Origin: Pseudomonas laurylsulfativorans
Lineage (GTDB): Bacteria > Pseudomonadota > Gammaproteobacteria > Pseudomonadales > Pseudomonadaceae
NCBI RefSeq assembly: GCF_002906155.1
Contig: NZ_MUJK01000010.1
Span: 124,001-188,000, forward strand
Length of the DNA: 64,000 nucleotides
Direction: 5' to 3'
Below, piece after piece: positions 36,476-45,130 of this stretch. Each line of letters starts with the position of its first letter. The first letter of the stretch is position 1. The translations under genes were made by a program, and so were the position numbers. The notes below the pieces were generated by a model that did not search any database, had not been told where the DNA came from, and saw only the letters and a program-made list of their open reading frames with translations.

Positions 36476-37468
36476 TTAACGGGGTGCGGTGGACGTGACC
36501 AGGCCGGCGGCGAGCGCCAGTTGCCACAGTCCGCGCTCGGTGGCCTGTTCGGCCAGGGTTACCCGGGCAAAACCGCAGGCATCAAGCGCGCGGCTGTAGC
36601 GGGCACAAAGTTGGGTATTACCGATGAGGATGATCGATGGCAGATGCACGCTGTTGCGCCGACGCCGCTGGACATTGGCCAGGGCCGCCAACTCGTGACC
36701 GATCAACAGGCCGGACAGGTAATCCGCCTGGGCGGTGTCGCTCAATTCGCCGGTCAGCCCCAGGCTGCGGGCGCTGAACATGGTCGACAGCGGACCGGTT
36801 TCACCGTCCGCCGACAGCGCCACCTGCACACCGCGATCAAAGGCGTTGCCATCGAAAGACCCACCACGCTGTTGGGTGCGTCCGAGAATGCTGTGCTCGC
36901 TGAGCACGGCAAACACTTCGCCGGTCATGAAGGTATCGAAATGCACGATGCAGCCGTCGGCCACTTCCACCCATTTCGAATGGCTGCCCGGCAGGCCGAT
37001 CAGCAGATCAGAGCCCGCCCCGCCCGCCAGGTTTTGCAGCACACCGAGCACCTGGGTTTCTTCACCGCGCATCACGTTCGGCAAACGCGAACGCTGGATG
37101 ACCCCCGGCACGATGTGTACATCGACCCCGCGCAGGCTGCGCACGGTTTGCAAGGAAGTTCCGAGGGTGGCGACGTTTGCCGGCGTGTCGCGGTAGGCCG
37201 CTTCGCGCCAGCCCTGGGCGCTGCCGACCATGCCACAGGCAATCACTGGCAAATGCGGCTGGGCATCGAGCCAGTCGCCGCAAGCCTCATCGAAGGCCAG
37301 TTCGAAACCATCGGCGCATTCCCGGCCGTCAATGATTCGCGGCGTTTTCGGCAGCTGCATGATCCCCGACGACAGCGAACGCTGTTCGAGCACTTGCCCG
37401 CCTTCAGCCAGTTTGTAAGCACGTAATGAGGTTGTCCCCCAGTCGAGCGCGATCAATTGCGCCTGCAT
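36476..37468 (-). CDS. dgoK: 2-dehydro-3-deoxygalactonokinase
   Basis: This 330-residue kinase phosphorylates KDGal to KDPGal. It has the phosphate-binding N-terminus LIALDWGTTSLRAYKL, LIGLPGSHSKWVEV near the middle and GELSDTAQADYLSGLLIGHEL. ATG 37468 has AGGTGAAG just upstream; the longer in-frame reading to 37537 runs through the promoter. It is the first gene of the operon, starting about 35 bases after the -10 element listed separately. Confidence 0.94.
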   Translation of the reverse strand: MQAQLIALDWGTTSLRAYKLAEGGQVLEQRSLSSGIMQLPKTPRIIDGRECADGFELAFDEACGDWLDAQPHLPVIACGMVGSAQGWREAAYRDTPANVATLGTSLQTVRSLRGVDVHIVPGVIQRSRLPNVMRGEETQVLGVLQNLAGGAGSDLLIGLPGSHSKWVEVADGCIVHFDTFMTGEVFAVLSEHSILGRTQQRGGSFDGNAFDRGVQVALSADGETGPLSTMFSARSLGLTGELSDTAQADYLSGLLIGHELAALANVQRRRRNSVHLPSIILIGNTQLCARYSRALDACGFARVTLAEQATERGLWQLALAAGLVTSTAPR

Positions 37469-37506
37469 CGCTTCACCTGTTTTGGTTTTTGGCAGTGAGT
37501 GAGCGG

Positions 37507-37560
37507 GACTATAAACCTGAGGCGGGTAAAATCTCAATATATAAATATCAATCCCATATT
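37507..37560 (-). promoter_or_regulatory. dgo operon promoter, copy of a shared 54-bp block
   Basis: On the minus strand the block contains TTGAGA (-35, 37532-37537) and TATAGT (-10, 37508-37513) with an 18-base spacer. Upstream of the -35 is an AT-rich stretch ending in AATATGGGAT. The same 54-base layout lies at 45070-45123. Confidence 0.75.
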
Positions 37561-37571
37561 GTGAGAGAAGG

Positions 37572-37603
37572 CAAAAAAAGCAGCCCGAAGGCTGCGATCT
37601 TTT
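37572..37603. terminator. Bidirectional terminator of the GNAT gene
   Basis: Stem GCAGCC-CGAA-GGCTGC is flanked by AAAAAAA on the left and TTTTT on the right. On the minus strand it ends the GNAT gene. Confidence 0.85.
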
Positions 37604-37611
37604 TAGAGCGA

Positions 37612-38094
37612 TCAGTTACCCGCTGCGAAATCCCGCAGCACGGCGCCATCCATCCGATAGCGAACCCACTCCTCCTGCGGTTGCGCCCCCAGGGATTTGT
37701 AGAAGTCGATGGCCGGGGTATTCCACTCCAGCACGCTCCACTCGAAACGGCCGCAGTCGTTGGCGCAGGCGATTTTCGCCAGATGCCGCAGCAGGGTCTT
37801 GCCCGCACCACCGCCGCGTTGTTCCGGGGTGATGTACAGGTCTTCGAGGTACAGGCAATTGCTGCCCAGCCAAGTGGAATAGCTGAAGAAGAACACCGCG
37901 AAACCGATGGGTGCACCGTCGCGCAGGCAGATCAGGCCATGGGCGGTGGCGCCTTCGCTGAAGAGGCTGCGCTCGATATCGGCAACGCTGGCGATGACTT
38001 CATGGCGGGCACGTTCGTAGTCGGCCAGTTCAGTGATGAACGCGAGGATTTGCGGTGCGTCACTGGGGGTCGCCGGGCGGATTTCGATCGTCAT
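37612..38094 (-). CDS. GNAT family N-acetyltransferase
   Basis: This 160-residue GNAT protein has the acetyl-CoA pyrophosphate loop EQRGGGAGKTLLRHL near residue 93 and LYLEDLYITPE before it. The DYERARHEVIAS and FEWSVLEWNTPAIDFYKSLGA segments resemble the spermidine/spermine-acetyltransferase-like (SAT) subgroup. The substrate is unknown. It is a single gene with its own terminator. Confidence 0.88.
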   Translation of the reverse strand: MTIEIRPATPSDAPQILAFITELADYERARHEVIASVADIERSLFSEGATAHGLICLRDGAPIGFAVFFFSYSTWLGSNCLYLEDLYITPEQRGGGAGKTLLRHLAKIACANDCGRFEWSVLEWNTPAIDFYKSLGAQPQEEWVRYRMDGAVLRDFAAGN

Positions 38095-38143
38095 GGACGT
38101 GCCTTGTCAAAAGTGGAAAACGCCATACTAAGTCGGCGCGGTA

Positions 38144-38278
38144 CTTGTGGCGAGGGGGCTTGCCCCCGTTGGGTTGCGCAGCAACCCCATTAAAAACACT
38201 GCAGTCTTTCAGGTGTAACGCAATCGCTGAGAAAGGGCCCGCTTCGCAGGCCAACGGGGGCAAGCCCCCTCGCCACAG
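38144..38278. repeat. Long inverted repeat, GTGGCGAGGGGGCTTGCCCCC type, copy 2
   Basis: It has the same arms as the elements at 7803 and 48334, with inner TTGCGCAGCAACC and TTCGCAGG remnants. The remaining part of the 323-base gap to 38417 shows no gene. Confidence 0.88.
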
Positions 38279-38417
38279 AAGCAGGATCGCTTCCCCCTGT
38301 TCAGCGGCTTTACTCCGGCTAACACTAACCCTGGAATCACTAACCTCGGACCTAACATTCGCGCACTGCGTGGTTAGATAGCGGCGCTGCTCATTTATCC
38401 GGTCAAGGAACCGCGTC

Positions 38418-39623
38418 ATGTCTACCGCAACACCTCCTGTTTCAAGCAAATTGTTCGGCCTGTTTTGCCTCGCCAGTTACCTGTTGTCGTTGTCCTATGG
38501 CTCGACTTTTTTGCTGTCACTGTTGATCAGCTCGCGCGGTGGCAACGAGCACGACGCCGGCAGCGTGATTTCGGCGGCGATGCTCAGCACCTTTGCGGCA
38601 GTGATTGTTTCAGGTCATTTGTCCGACTTGCTCGGTGCCGCCCGATCGGTGGCGCTGTTCGGTGTTTTGCTGGTAGCAGCCAGCCTGGGTTTCGCCCTGA
38701 CGCCGGGCTTCGGTCATCTGCTGTTGTTTTTCGGCCTGCTGCTGGGCCTGGGCTGGGGCGTGTTCTACACCCTGGGACCGATCATCGTGGCGAGCCTGGT
38801 GACGCCTGCACAACGCGCCAAATACTTCGCCCTGCTGTCGGGCAGCATGATGACCGGGATCGGCAGCGGTCCGTTGCTCGGTCGCGCGGCGAGCGCCCTC
38901 GGTTATCCGGTGACCGCTGCGTTTTATCTGGCGGCGCTGGCCAGCCTGATCGGTGTGCTGCTGTTCTGGCGCCTGGATCGGCAGTTGAAACAGGCAAACA
39001 CCCAATCAACCAGCGTATCGCGGATTTCCTGGCGTGCGGCAGGTCAGGTACTGTCCTCCCGGGCCGTTTTCCCGATCATCATGGTCGGTCTCGGCGGCTG
39101 TGTGTTCGGCGGTCTGTCGAGCTTTCAAACCAGCTACGCGGCGGCGCGCTCTCTGGACTATTCGTTGTTCTTCCTCGGTTTCATGAGCGCGGCGATCAGT
39201 GCGCGCATGTTGATCGCCGGTTACGTGGTCAAACGCGACCCGTTTCGCGCCTCCTGCCTGCTCTCGGGCTTGATGCTGGCATCGATCGTGATGTTCGGTT
39301 TTGTCGTCGATAGCGGTTTCACCTACGTACTCGCGGCGGTGATGCTCGGGATCGGTTACGGCCTGACCTACTCGGTGATCAACGGCCTGGCCGCCAATGA
39401 AGCGCCACAAGGCACCACCGCGCAATCCTTGCTGCTGTTCAGCCTGTCGTATTTCATCGGCGTGTTCGGCTTCCCGTTGCTGGCTGGGAAAATCATCGTC
39501 GAGCAAGGCATGGCCACGCTGTTGCTCACCGTGCTGGTAGTTGCCTCGCTCAACTGGCTGATCACCGTGAGCCGGTTGATCTGGCGTCGGGTGACCACGG
39601 CCAAGGCACTGCAGCAAGCCTGA
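38418..39623 (+). CDS. MFS transporter
   Basis: This 401-residue protein has about twelve hydrophobic segments. The helix 2-3 loop GHLSDLLGAARSVALFG is the MFS A-motif form, and YGLTYSVINGLAANEAP lies near the middle of the C-half. It could export a drug or metabolite; the substrate is unknown. It is probably monocistronic, with no partner gene. Confidence 0.86.
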   Translation: MSTATPPVSSKLFGLFCLASYLLSLSYGSTFLLSLLISSRGGNEHDAGSVISAAMLSTFAAVIVSGHLSDLLGAARSVALFGVLLVAASLGFALTPGFGHLLLFFGLLLGLGWGVFYTLGPIIVASLVTPAQRAKYFALLSGSMMTGIGSGPLLGRAASALGYPVTAAFYLAALASLIGVLLFWRLDRQLKQANTQSTSVSRISWRAAGQVLSSRAVFPIIMVGLGGCVFGGLSSFQTSYAAARSLDYSLFFLGFMSAAISARMLIAGYVVKRDPFRASCLLSGLMLASIVMFGFVVDSGFTYVLAAVMLGIGYGLTYSVINGLAANEAPQGTTAQSLLLFSLSYFIGVFGFPLLAGKIIVEQGMATLLLTVLVVASLNWLITVSRLIWRRVTTAKALQQA

Positions 39624-39704
39624 GCCGTTCGTCGCTGACAATGCACCCATCCGGTTCGAGGGCGTACTAATCAGGTAAGGACTCTACCCGTTGGAGACAA
39701 CACC

Positions 39705-40034
39705 ATGATCCTGTCCAGGTTGACCGCCCTCGCCCTCACTGCCCTGCTGTCCTCTGCCTCCTTCGCCGGGGCCATCGGCTCGAGCACCGGCCCGACCAAT
39801 CCAGTGGAAAAACCCCGGGCGCCGGCCATCCAGAGTGCCCCGGGCATGAACACCGATGGCACCACGATTGATCAAAACCTCCCTCCCTCCACCGGCACCG
39901 ATCCACGCACCCAGGGCAATGACATGGGGCGTCAGGGCGGGACGAACCTGCCGGACAAAAAAACGCCCAGCAGTGGTGGCCTCGGTTCGACCACCAGCGG
40001 TAGCCCGGGTGATGACGACGGTGGCAGCCAATAG
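39705..40034 (+). CDS. Small secreted Gly/Pro/Thr-rich protein, unknown function
   Basis: This 109-residue protein has a clear signal peptide (about 1-22, ending SFA). The mature part is of low complexity, rich in Gly, Pro, Thr, Ser, Asp, with no hydrophobic segment and a DDDGGSQ end. It is probably disordered in the periplasm. I do not recognise a family. GGAG lies ahead of the ATG. Confidence 0.7.
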   Translation: MILSRLTALALTALLSSASFAGAIGSSTGPTNPVEKPRAPAIQSAPGMNTDGTTIDQNLPPSTGTDPRTQGNDMGRQGGTNLPDKKTPSSGGLGSTTSGSPGDDDGGSQ

Positions 40035-40152
40035 TTGCCAGTTTGAGGACAGAAGCTCGGGCGAAGAATATTGTCGGGATGCACAGGCTGGAACTGACTG
40101 AGATCCTGCACAGAGTGGATTAAAGCCAGATCCTGTGCTGAATTTCAGGGCC

Positions 40153-40295
40153 CAATCGCGAGCAGGCTCGCTCCTACAGGGGACCGCGTTCGCCAGACCA
40201 ACCCGGTCAACTGTGGGAGCTTGCTCGCGATGAGGCCGGCACATCCAACATCAATGTTGGCTGACAGTCCGCCATCGCGAGCAGGCTCCCACAGG
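40153..40295. repeat. Three REP units
   Basis: Units near 40154-40179, 40211-40232 and 40271-40294 (ATCGCGAGCAGGCTCGCTCC and variants) lie between the convergent small secreted gene and araH. Confidence 0.85.
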
Positions 40296-40306
40296 TGTAA
40301 TGGGTG

Positions 40307-41278
40307 TCAGCGCTGTTTCAGACGGTCAATGACCACCGCCAACAACAGAATCGAACCGCGGATCACATACTGATAAAACGTATCGATGTTCTTCAGGTTC
40401 ATCGCGTTCTCGATGATCGCCAGAATCAGCACCCCGGCAATCACGTGCCGGATCATGCCGATCCCGCCACTCAACGACACCCCGCCCAGCACGCAGGCCG
40501 AGATCACGGTCAGCTCGAAACCCTGGCCGATCATTGGCTGGCCGGAGGTCATGCGCGAGGCCAGGATCACCCCGGCCAGTGCACCGATCACGCCATGCAC
40601 GGCGAAGATGATGATCTTGGTCCGATCGACATTCACACCCGCCAGCAACGCCGCTTCCTGGTTGCCGCCAATCGCCATGGTGTTGCGACCGTAGGTGGTG
40701 TAGTTCAGCAGCCAACCGAAGAACAGGAAGCAGACGATGGTGATCAGGATCGGTACCGGCACGCCAAACAGTTGGCCATTACCGAACACGAAGAACGATT
40801 CCTGGGACACCCCCACCGCTTTGCCGTTGGCGAAAATATAGGCCAGGCCACGCACGATCTGCATGGTCGCCAGCGTGGTGATCAAAGCGTTGACCCGCAA
40901 CTTGGCGATGACGATGCCGTTGATCAGGCCGACGATCAGCCCCATCACCAGCGCCGCACAGACGCCGAGAAACACGCTGTCGGTGTCGCGCATCACCACT
41001 GCCGCGACCACCCCGGCGCAGGCAATCACCGAGCCCACCGACAAGTCGAAATGCCCGGACGCCAGGCAATACAACATGGTGCACGCCGCGATCCCGGTGG
41101 TAGAAATCGCCAGGCCCAGCCCGCGCATGTTCAGGGGCGAAAGAAAGTTGTCGATCATCAGGGTACAGAGCACGAAGATTCCGACGGCCGCCAGCAGCAT
41201 GACCCAATCATCGAGAAAACGCCGCATATCCAGGGGCTTGCGTGTGGTCGGCAGGGTGTTGTTTTGCGTTGTCATCAT
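40307..41278 (-). CDS. araH: L-arabinose/galactose ABC transporter permease
   Basis: This 323-residue permease has eight to ten helices and the ribose/arabinose-type signature ALAGVILASRMTSGQPMIGQG followed by LGGVSLSGGIGMIRHVIAG. It completes an AraFGH-type importer. Start ATG 41278 follows AGAGG; a GTG at 41284 and an ATG at 41275 are alternatives. It begins nine bases after the araG stop. Confidence 0.92.
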   Translation of the reverse strand: MMTTQNNTLPTTRKPLDMRRFLDDWVMLLAAVGIFVLCTLMIDNFLSPLNMRGLGLAISTTGIAACTMLYCLASGHFDLSVGSVIACAGVVAAVVMRDTDSVFLGVCAALVMGLIVGLINGIVIAKLRVNALITTLATMQIVRGLAYIFANGKAVGVSQESFFVFGNGQLFGVPVPILITIVCFLFFGWLLNYTTYGRNTMAIGGNQEAALLAGVNVDRTKIIIFAVHGVIGALAGVILASRMTSGQPMIGQGFELTVISACVLGGVSLSGGIGMIRHVIAGVLILAIIENAMNLKNIDTFYQYVIRGSILLLAVVIDRLKQR

Positions 41279-41287
41279 AGTCACCTC

Positions 41288-42826
41288 TCAGTTCGCCACG
41301 CCGTCGGCGCGTTGGCGCGGCAAAGCCAGTTGCAGCAGGTTGGATTCGTTGGCCTGGTCGCGGCTCAATTCGCCGCGCATCGCGCCTTCACACAACACCA
41401 GGATGCGGTCGGAAATACCCATGACTTCCATCAAGTCGCTGGACACCACAATCACCGCGATCCCCTCGGCGGCCAGGTTATGGATGATCTGGTAGATCTC
41501 GGCCTTGGCACCGATGTCGATGCCGCGAGTGGGTTCGTCAAGCAGCAGCACCTTCATCGGCATCGACAGCCAGCGGCCGAGAATGGCCTTCTGCTGATTA
41601 CCGCCGGAAAGAAACTTGATCGGCTGCCCGGCGTGTGGCGTTTTCACCTTGAGCGCCTTGATCTGCTGGTCGGCGTTGTCCTTCTCCCACAGACCACGCA
41701 ACAGGCAGCCGAAGGTGGAATGGGCGCCGCGTGCGCTGATATTGATGTTCTCGGCGACGCTGGCCAGCGGCAGGATGCCTTCCTTCTTGCGGTCCTCGGG
41801 GCACAACAGGATGCCAGCGGCAATCGCGTCCCGGGGTGAACGCAGCTTCAGTTCATGGCCACGAAGTTTCAGCTGTCCGGCGCTGTTGCGCGCCAGGCCA
41901 CTGAGCAAGCGCAACAACTCGGTGCGACCGGCCCCAACCAGCCCGAACAGCCCGAGGATTTCGCCTTTGTGCACCTCGAAACTCACCGGCTCTCGCAACC
42001 CCGGCCCGAGCAGGCCATCGACCTTGAGCGCCACCGCACCGCGCTGGCGCGGGCGGTAATCGTAGATGTCCTGGATATCGCGCCCGACCATGCAGGTGAC
42101 CAGTTGATCGTGGGTCAGCTGGCTCATGTCGTCGAACGTGCGCACATAGCGCCCATCCTTGAACACCGTCACCGCGTCGCAGATGCGGAACACTTCTTCC
42201 ATGCGATGAGAGACATAGAGCACCACTTTGCCCTCGTCGCGCAGCCGGCCGATGATCGCCATCAAGCGCTCGATCTCTCGCGCCGAAAGGCTGCTGGTGG
42301 GTTCGTCGAAGGCAATCACATGGGCGCCACGGGACAACGCCTTGGCGATTTCCACCAGTTGCCGCTGACCGAGGGACAGGCGCCCGACTTTCTCTTGCGG
42401 ATCGATTTCATCGGCCAGGCCCTTGAGACAGGCCAGTGCCTGCTGACGCAAGGTGCCGCGATTGATCAGGCCGAAACTGGCCGGCAGATGCCCGAGAAAC
42501 AGGTTCTCCGCCACGGTCATTTCCGGAACCAGATGCAGCTCCTGGTGGATCACCGCGACGCCACTGCCGATGCTGTCGGCGGTGGACTTGAAGTCCATCG
42601 TCTGCTCACCGATCTGCAAGGCACCGCTGCTGGGTATGTAGGCCCCACCGAGGATCTTCAGCAGCGTCGACTTGCCCGCACCGTTCTCGCCCATCAAGGC
42701 ATGAACCTGCCCGGGATGGGCGACGAAGCTGATGTTGTCCAGCGCCTTAACCCCGGGAAAGGTCTTGCCAATCCCGTTGAAGCGCAAGCTGCCGCTGTGT
42801 TGTTGTGTATTTGTTTGTGCGTGCAT
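41288..42826 (-). CDS. araG: L-arabinose/galactose ABC transporter ATP-binding protein
   Basis: This 512-residue sugar-type ATPase has two nucleotide-binding domains. The first has Walker A GENGAGKSTLL (near 45) and LSLGQRQLVEIAKAL; the second has a degenerate Walker A region GLVGAGRTELLRLLSG and LSGGNQQKAILGRWL. The domain pair is normal for RbsA/AraG proteins. ATG 42826 has AGAGG eight bases upstream; the longer reading to 42841 is unsupported. Confidence 0.94.
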   Translation of the reverse strand: MHAQTNTQQHSGSLRFNGIGKTFPGVKALDNISFVAHPGQVHALMGENGAGKSTLLKILGGAYIPSSGALQIGEQTMDFKSTADSIGSGVAVIHQELHLVPEMTVAENLFLGHLPASFGLINRGTLRQQALACLKGLADEIDPQEKVGRLSLGQRQLVEIAKALSRGAHVIAFDEPTSSLSAREIERLMAIIGRLRDEGKVVLYVSHRMEEVFRICDAVTVFKDGRYVRTFDDMSQLTHDQLVTCMVGRDIQDIYDYRPRQRGAVALKVDGLLGPGLREPVSFEVHKGEILGLFGLVGAGRTELLRLLSGLARNSAGQLKLRGHELKLRSPRDAIAAGILLCPEDRKKEGILPLASVAENINISARGAHSTFGCLLRGLWEKDNADQQIKALKVKTPHAGQPIKFLSGGNQQKAILGRWLSMPMKVLLLDEPTRGIDIGAKAEIYQIIHNLAAEGIAVIVVSSDLMEVMGISDRILVLCEGAMRGELSRDQANESNLLQLALPRQRADGVAN

Positions 42827-42891
42827 AACCCACCTCTTCACACCGATCAGGCAGCCCCGTCGGTGGGGCCGCCGCTGAAATCAAACGGCCG

Positions 42892-43896
42892 TCAGTTCCA
42901 CAGGCCGATCTTTTCCAGCTCCTGCTTGAAGTTGTCGCGGGTGATCAGCGTCACGTCGTCCATAGCCGTGAATTTCGCAGGTTCTTTGCCGGTGGTGACC
43001 CACTCGTACATCATGCTGGCGGTGTTGTAGCCCTCGATGTGCGGGCTCGGCAGCATCGAGCCATAGAAACCGCTATCGGGTTTCTTCAGCTCGCCGATGG
43101 CGTCGGTACCGTTGATACCGATGCCGATCACATTGGCCGCAGCGAAACCCGCGCTCTCGGTGGCGCGCACTCCGCCGAGCACAGTGTTGTCGTTCATGCC
43201 GCCGATGATCAGGTTCTTCGCCGCCCCCGGCAGTTTCACCAGGGCCGAGTTGGTGGCATCCATGCTGCCGGGTACGTCGAGAGTCTTCAGAGCCGAGAAC
43301 AGGATGTGGTCCTTAGGCATGCCGGCGTCTTCCAGCGCTTTTACCGAACCGTCGGTGCGCTTCTTGCCGGTGTCGAGTTCGTTGTAGGTGTTGATTACCG
43401 CGTAGGTGTCTTTCCAGTCCCAGCCACGCTTCTTCGCTTCGGTGGCCATGGCGTTGCCCTGCTTCTGGCCGACTTCGAAAGCAGCCATGCCAAGGTACGG
43501 CACGTCTTCCATGAACTTGCCGCTGGCATCGACGAAACGGTCATCGACCGCAATCACTTTCAACCCGTTGAGTTTGGCCTTGGCCATGATCGCCGGGCCG
43601 AGGGACACGTCCGGCGGGCAGATCACGAAACCCTTGGCACCGTTGGCCGCGAGGCTGTCGATGGCCGAAAGGGTTTTCTCACCGTCCGGCACGGCGATCT
43701 TGATCAGGGTGAAGCCCTTCTCTTTCCCAGCCTTTTCGGCAAAGGCCCATTCGGTCTGGAACCAGGGTTCTTCCGCTTGCTTGACCAGGAAACCGATTTT
43801 CACTTCCTCGGCCGCCAGCAGCGTGCTGCTCAGGCTGACCGCCGAGACCGCCAACGCGGCACAGCACAGGGAACGGATAGCATGACGACGATTCAT
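42892..43896 (-). CDS. araF: L-arabinose/galactose periplasmic binding protein
   Basis: This 334-residue protein has a Sec signal peptide (about 1-28, ending LLA). The mature protein closely follows E. coli AraF: KIGFLVKQAEEPWFQTEW, KIAVPDGEKTLSAIDSLA and GIGINGTDAIGEL. E. coli AraF binds L-arabinose, D-fucose and D-galactose, so galactose uptake is plausible here. AAGGAG lies eight bases before the start. A 14-base motif shared with the gntR promoter lies in the gap upstream. Confidence 0.94.
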   Translation of the reverse strand: MNRRHAIRSLCCAALAVSAVSLSSTLLAAEEVKIGFLVKQAEEPWFQTEWAFAEKAGKEKGFTLIKIAVPDGEKTLSAIDSLAANGAKGFVICPPDVSLGPAIMAKAKLNGLKVIAVDDRFVDASGKFMEDVPYLGMAAFEVGQKQGNAMATEAKKRGWDWKDTYAVINTYNELDTGKKRTDGSVKALEDAGMPKDHILFSALKTLDVPGSMDATNSALVKLPGAAKNLIIGGMNDNTVLGGVRATESAGFAAANVIGIGINGTDAIGELKKPDSGFYGSMLPSPHIEGYNTASMMYEWVTTGKEPAKFTAMDDVTLITRDNFKQELEKIGLWN

Positions 43897-43985
43897 AAGC
43901 TGACTCCTTGTTATTGTTCTTGAGCGTTCTTTGAAAGCGTTCTTCGTAAACCAACGGGCGGTAAAGCCTTACTACCAATAGTCAT

Positions 43986-43999
43986 ATCGTATGATGATT
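43986..43999. promoter_or_regulatory. Probable GntR operator upstream of araF
   Basis: ATCGTATGATGATT is the exact reverse complement of 46888-46901, in front of the gntR gene. ATC-GTAT-GAT has short dyad symmetry of the kind FadR/FCD regulators bind. Confidence 0.6.
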
Positions 44000-44038
44000 G
44001 GATTTCAGACGTAGTAATTCGCTTGAAAGCCCGATCAC

Positions 44039-44857
44039 TCAGTCGTGGTACATCACCGAGCGCCCGCCATCGATAGTGATGCACGAGGCATTGATGAACG
44101 GCGCTTCATCGCTGGCCAGGAACACGGCGGTCATTGCCACTTCGATCGGCTGGCCGATGCGGCGCGGCGGGTGCAGGTCAAACGCGCGCTGGCGTTCGGC
44201 GTGAGGGTCGGCGAAACCGTTCCAATAATCGATGTTGATCTGGGTTTCGATGTAGCCCGGCGCGATGGCATTGACCCGAACACCCTTGGCCGCATATTCG
44301 ATGCCCAGCGCGCGGGTCAGGCCGAGCAGGCCATGCTTGGCCACCGGGTACGGGAAGCAACCCGGAATGATGTGGCTGGAATGGGTGGACGCGATATTGA
44401 TGATGCTGCCGATGCCCTGCTCGACCATCTGCGGCAGCACTGCCTTGCAGCCGTACCACGCACCGTCCAGGTCAATGGCAAAACAGCGACGCCAGTCTTC
44501 CTCGGTCATTTCCAAGGGATCACGGAACACGTTGACCCCGGCGCAGTTGACCAGCACATCGATCCGGCCATGCAGGTCGATTGCCAGCCTGGCCATGGCG
44601 TGCAGATCCTGCTGACGCGACACGTCGGCCTTGATCGCCACTACATCGGCACCTTTGTCTCGCCAGTGCGCTGCGACTTTCTCGACTTTCTCGACCTGAA
44701 TGTCGCTGATGATCAACTTGGCTTGCTGGGACGCGAAGGCCGCCACAATCGCTTCGCCAATGCCCTGGGCGGCACCGGTCAGCAACACGACCTTGTTTTT
44801 CAGACGCTCGCCCTTCGGGGGCTCAGGTACGGGTGGCAATGACAGTGGTTCAGCCAT
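44039..44857 (-). CDS. SDR sugar dehydrogenase, candidate galactose or arabinose 1-dehydrogenase
   Basis: This 272-residue short-chain dehydrogenase has TGAAQGIGEAIVAAF, NCAGVN, the catalytic Ser in INIASTHSSH and YPVAKHG (Tyr/Lys). It lies between a sugar importer and a lactonase gene, so oxidation of the incoming aldose to its lactone is the best role. That is inference; arabinose and galactose cannot be told apart by sequence. AGGAG lies nine bases before ATG 44857. Confidence 0.88.
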   Translation of the reverse strand: MAEPLSLPPVPEPPKGERLKNKVVLLTGAAQGIGEAIVAAFASQQAKLIISDIQVEKVEKVAAHWRDKGADVVAIKADVSRQQDLHAMARLAIDLHGRIDVLVNCAGVNVFRDPLEMTEEDWRRCFAIDLDGAWYGCKAVLPQMVEQGIGSIINIASTHSSHIIPGCFPYPVAKHGLLGLTRALGIEYAAKGVRVNAIAPGYIETQINIDYWNGFADPHAERQRAFDLHPPRRIGQPIEVAMTAVFLASDEAPFINASCITIDGGRSVMYHD

Positions 44858-45017
44858 GGATCAAGACTCCTGTTCGAAAACACGACGAAAACCGGGCATC
44901 TGTCGATGTCCGGTCAAAAGGCGTTGAGGAAGAAACAGATGAAGGCGCAAACGTTTCAGCTCGGAAACGGTCTGAGGCACTGTCTCCGCAAGGGAGCATG
45001 GGGGAACTTCGCTGCAT
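44850..45017 (-). CDS. Possible 55-codon leader ORF ahead of the SDR gene
   Basis: ATG 45017 follows AACAGGTGAAGTG, a near copy of the dgoK ribosome site, and the first two codons (ATG CAG) are the same as in dgoK. The frame ends at a TGA overlapping the SDR start region. The encoded peptide is Ser/Thr-rich with no recognisable motif, so this may be a relic of promoter duplication rather than a functional peptide. Confidence 0.3.
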   Translation of the reverse strand: MQRSSPMLPCGDSASDRFRAETFAPSSVSSSTPFDRTSTDARFSSCFRTGVLIHG

Positions 45018-45069
45018 CACTTCACCTGTTTTGTTTTTTTAAGTGTGAGTGCATGTACCTGGTGAGGCC

Positions 45070-45123
45070 GACTATAAACCCGGCCCGAGGCAAATCTCAA
45101 TATATATATTTACATCCCATATT
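45070..45123 (-). promoter_or_regulatory. SDR-araFGH promoter, second copy of the 54-bp block
   Basis: On the minus strand, TTGAGA (45095-45100) and TATAGT (45071-45076) are 18 bases apart, as in the dgo promoter, and AATATGGGAT is at the upstream end. By hand the two 54-base blocks align without gaps at about 43 identical positions. It sits just after the lactonase stop. Confidence 0.75.
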
Positions 45124-45130
45124 TAGGGAT

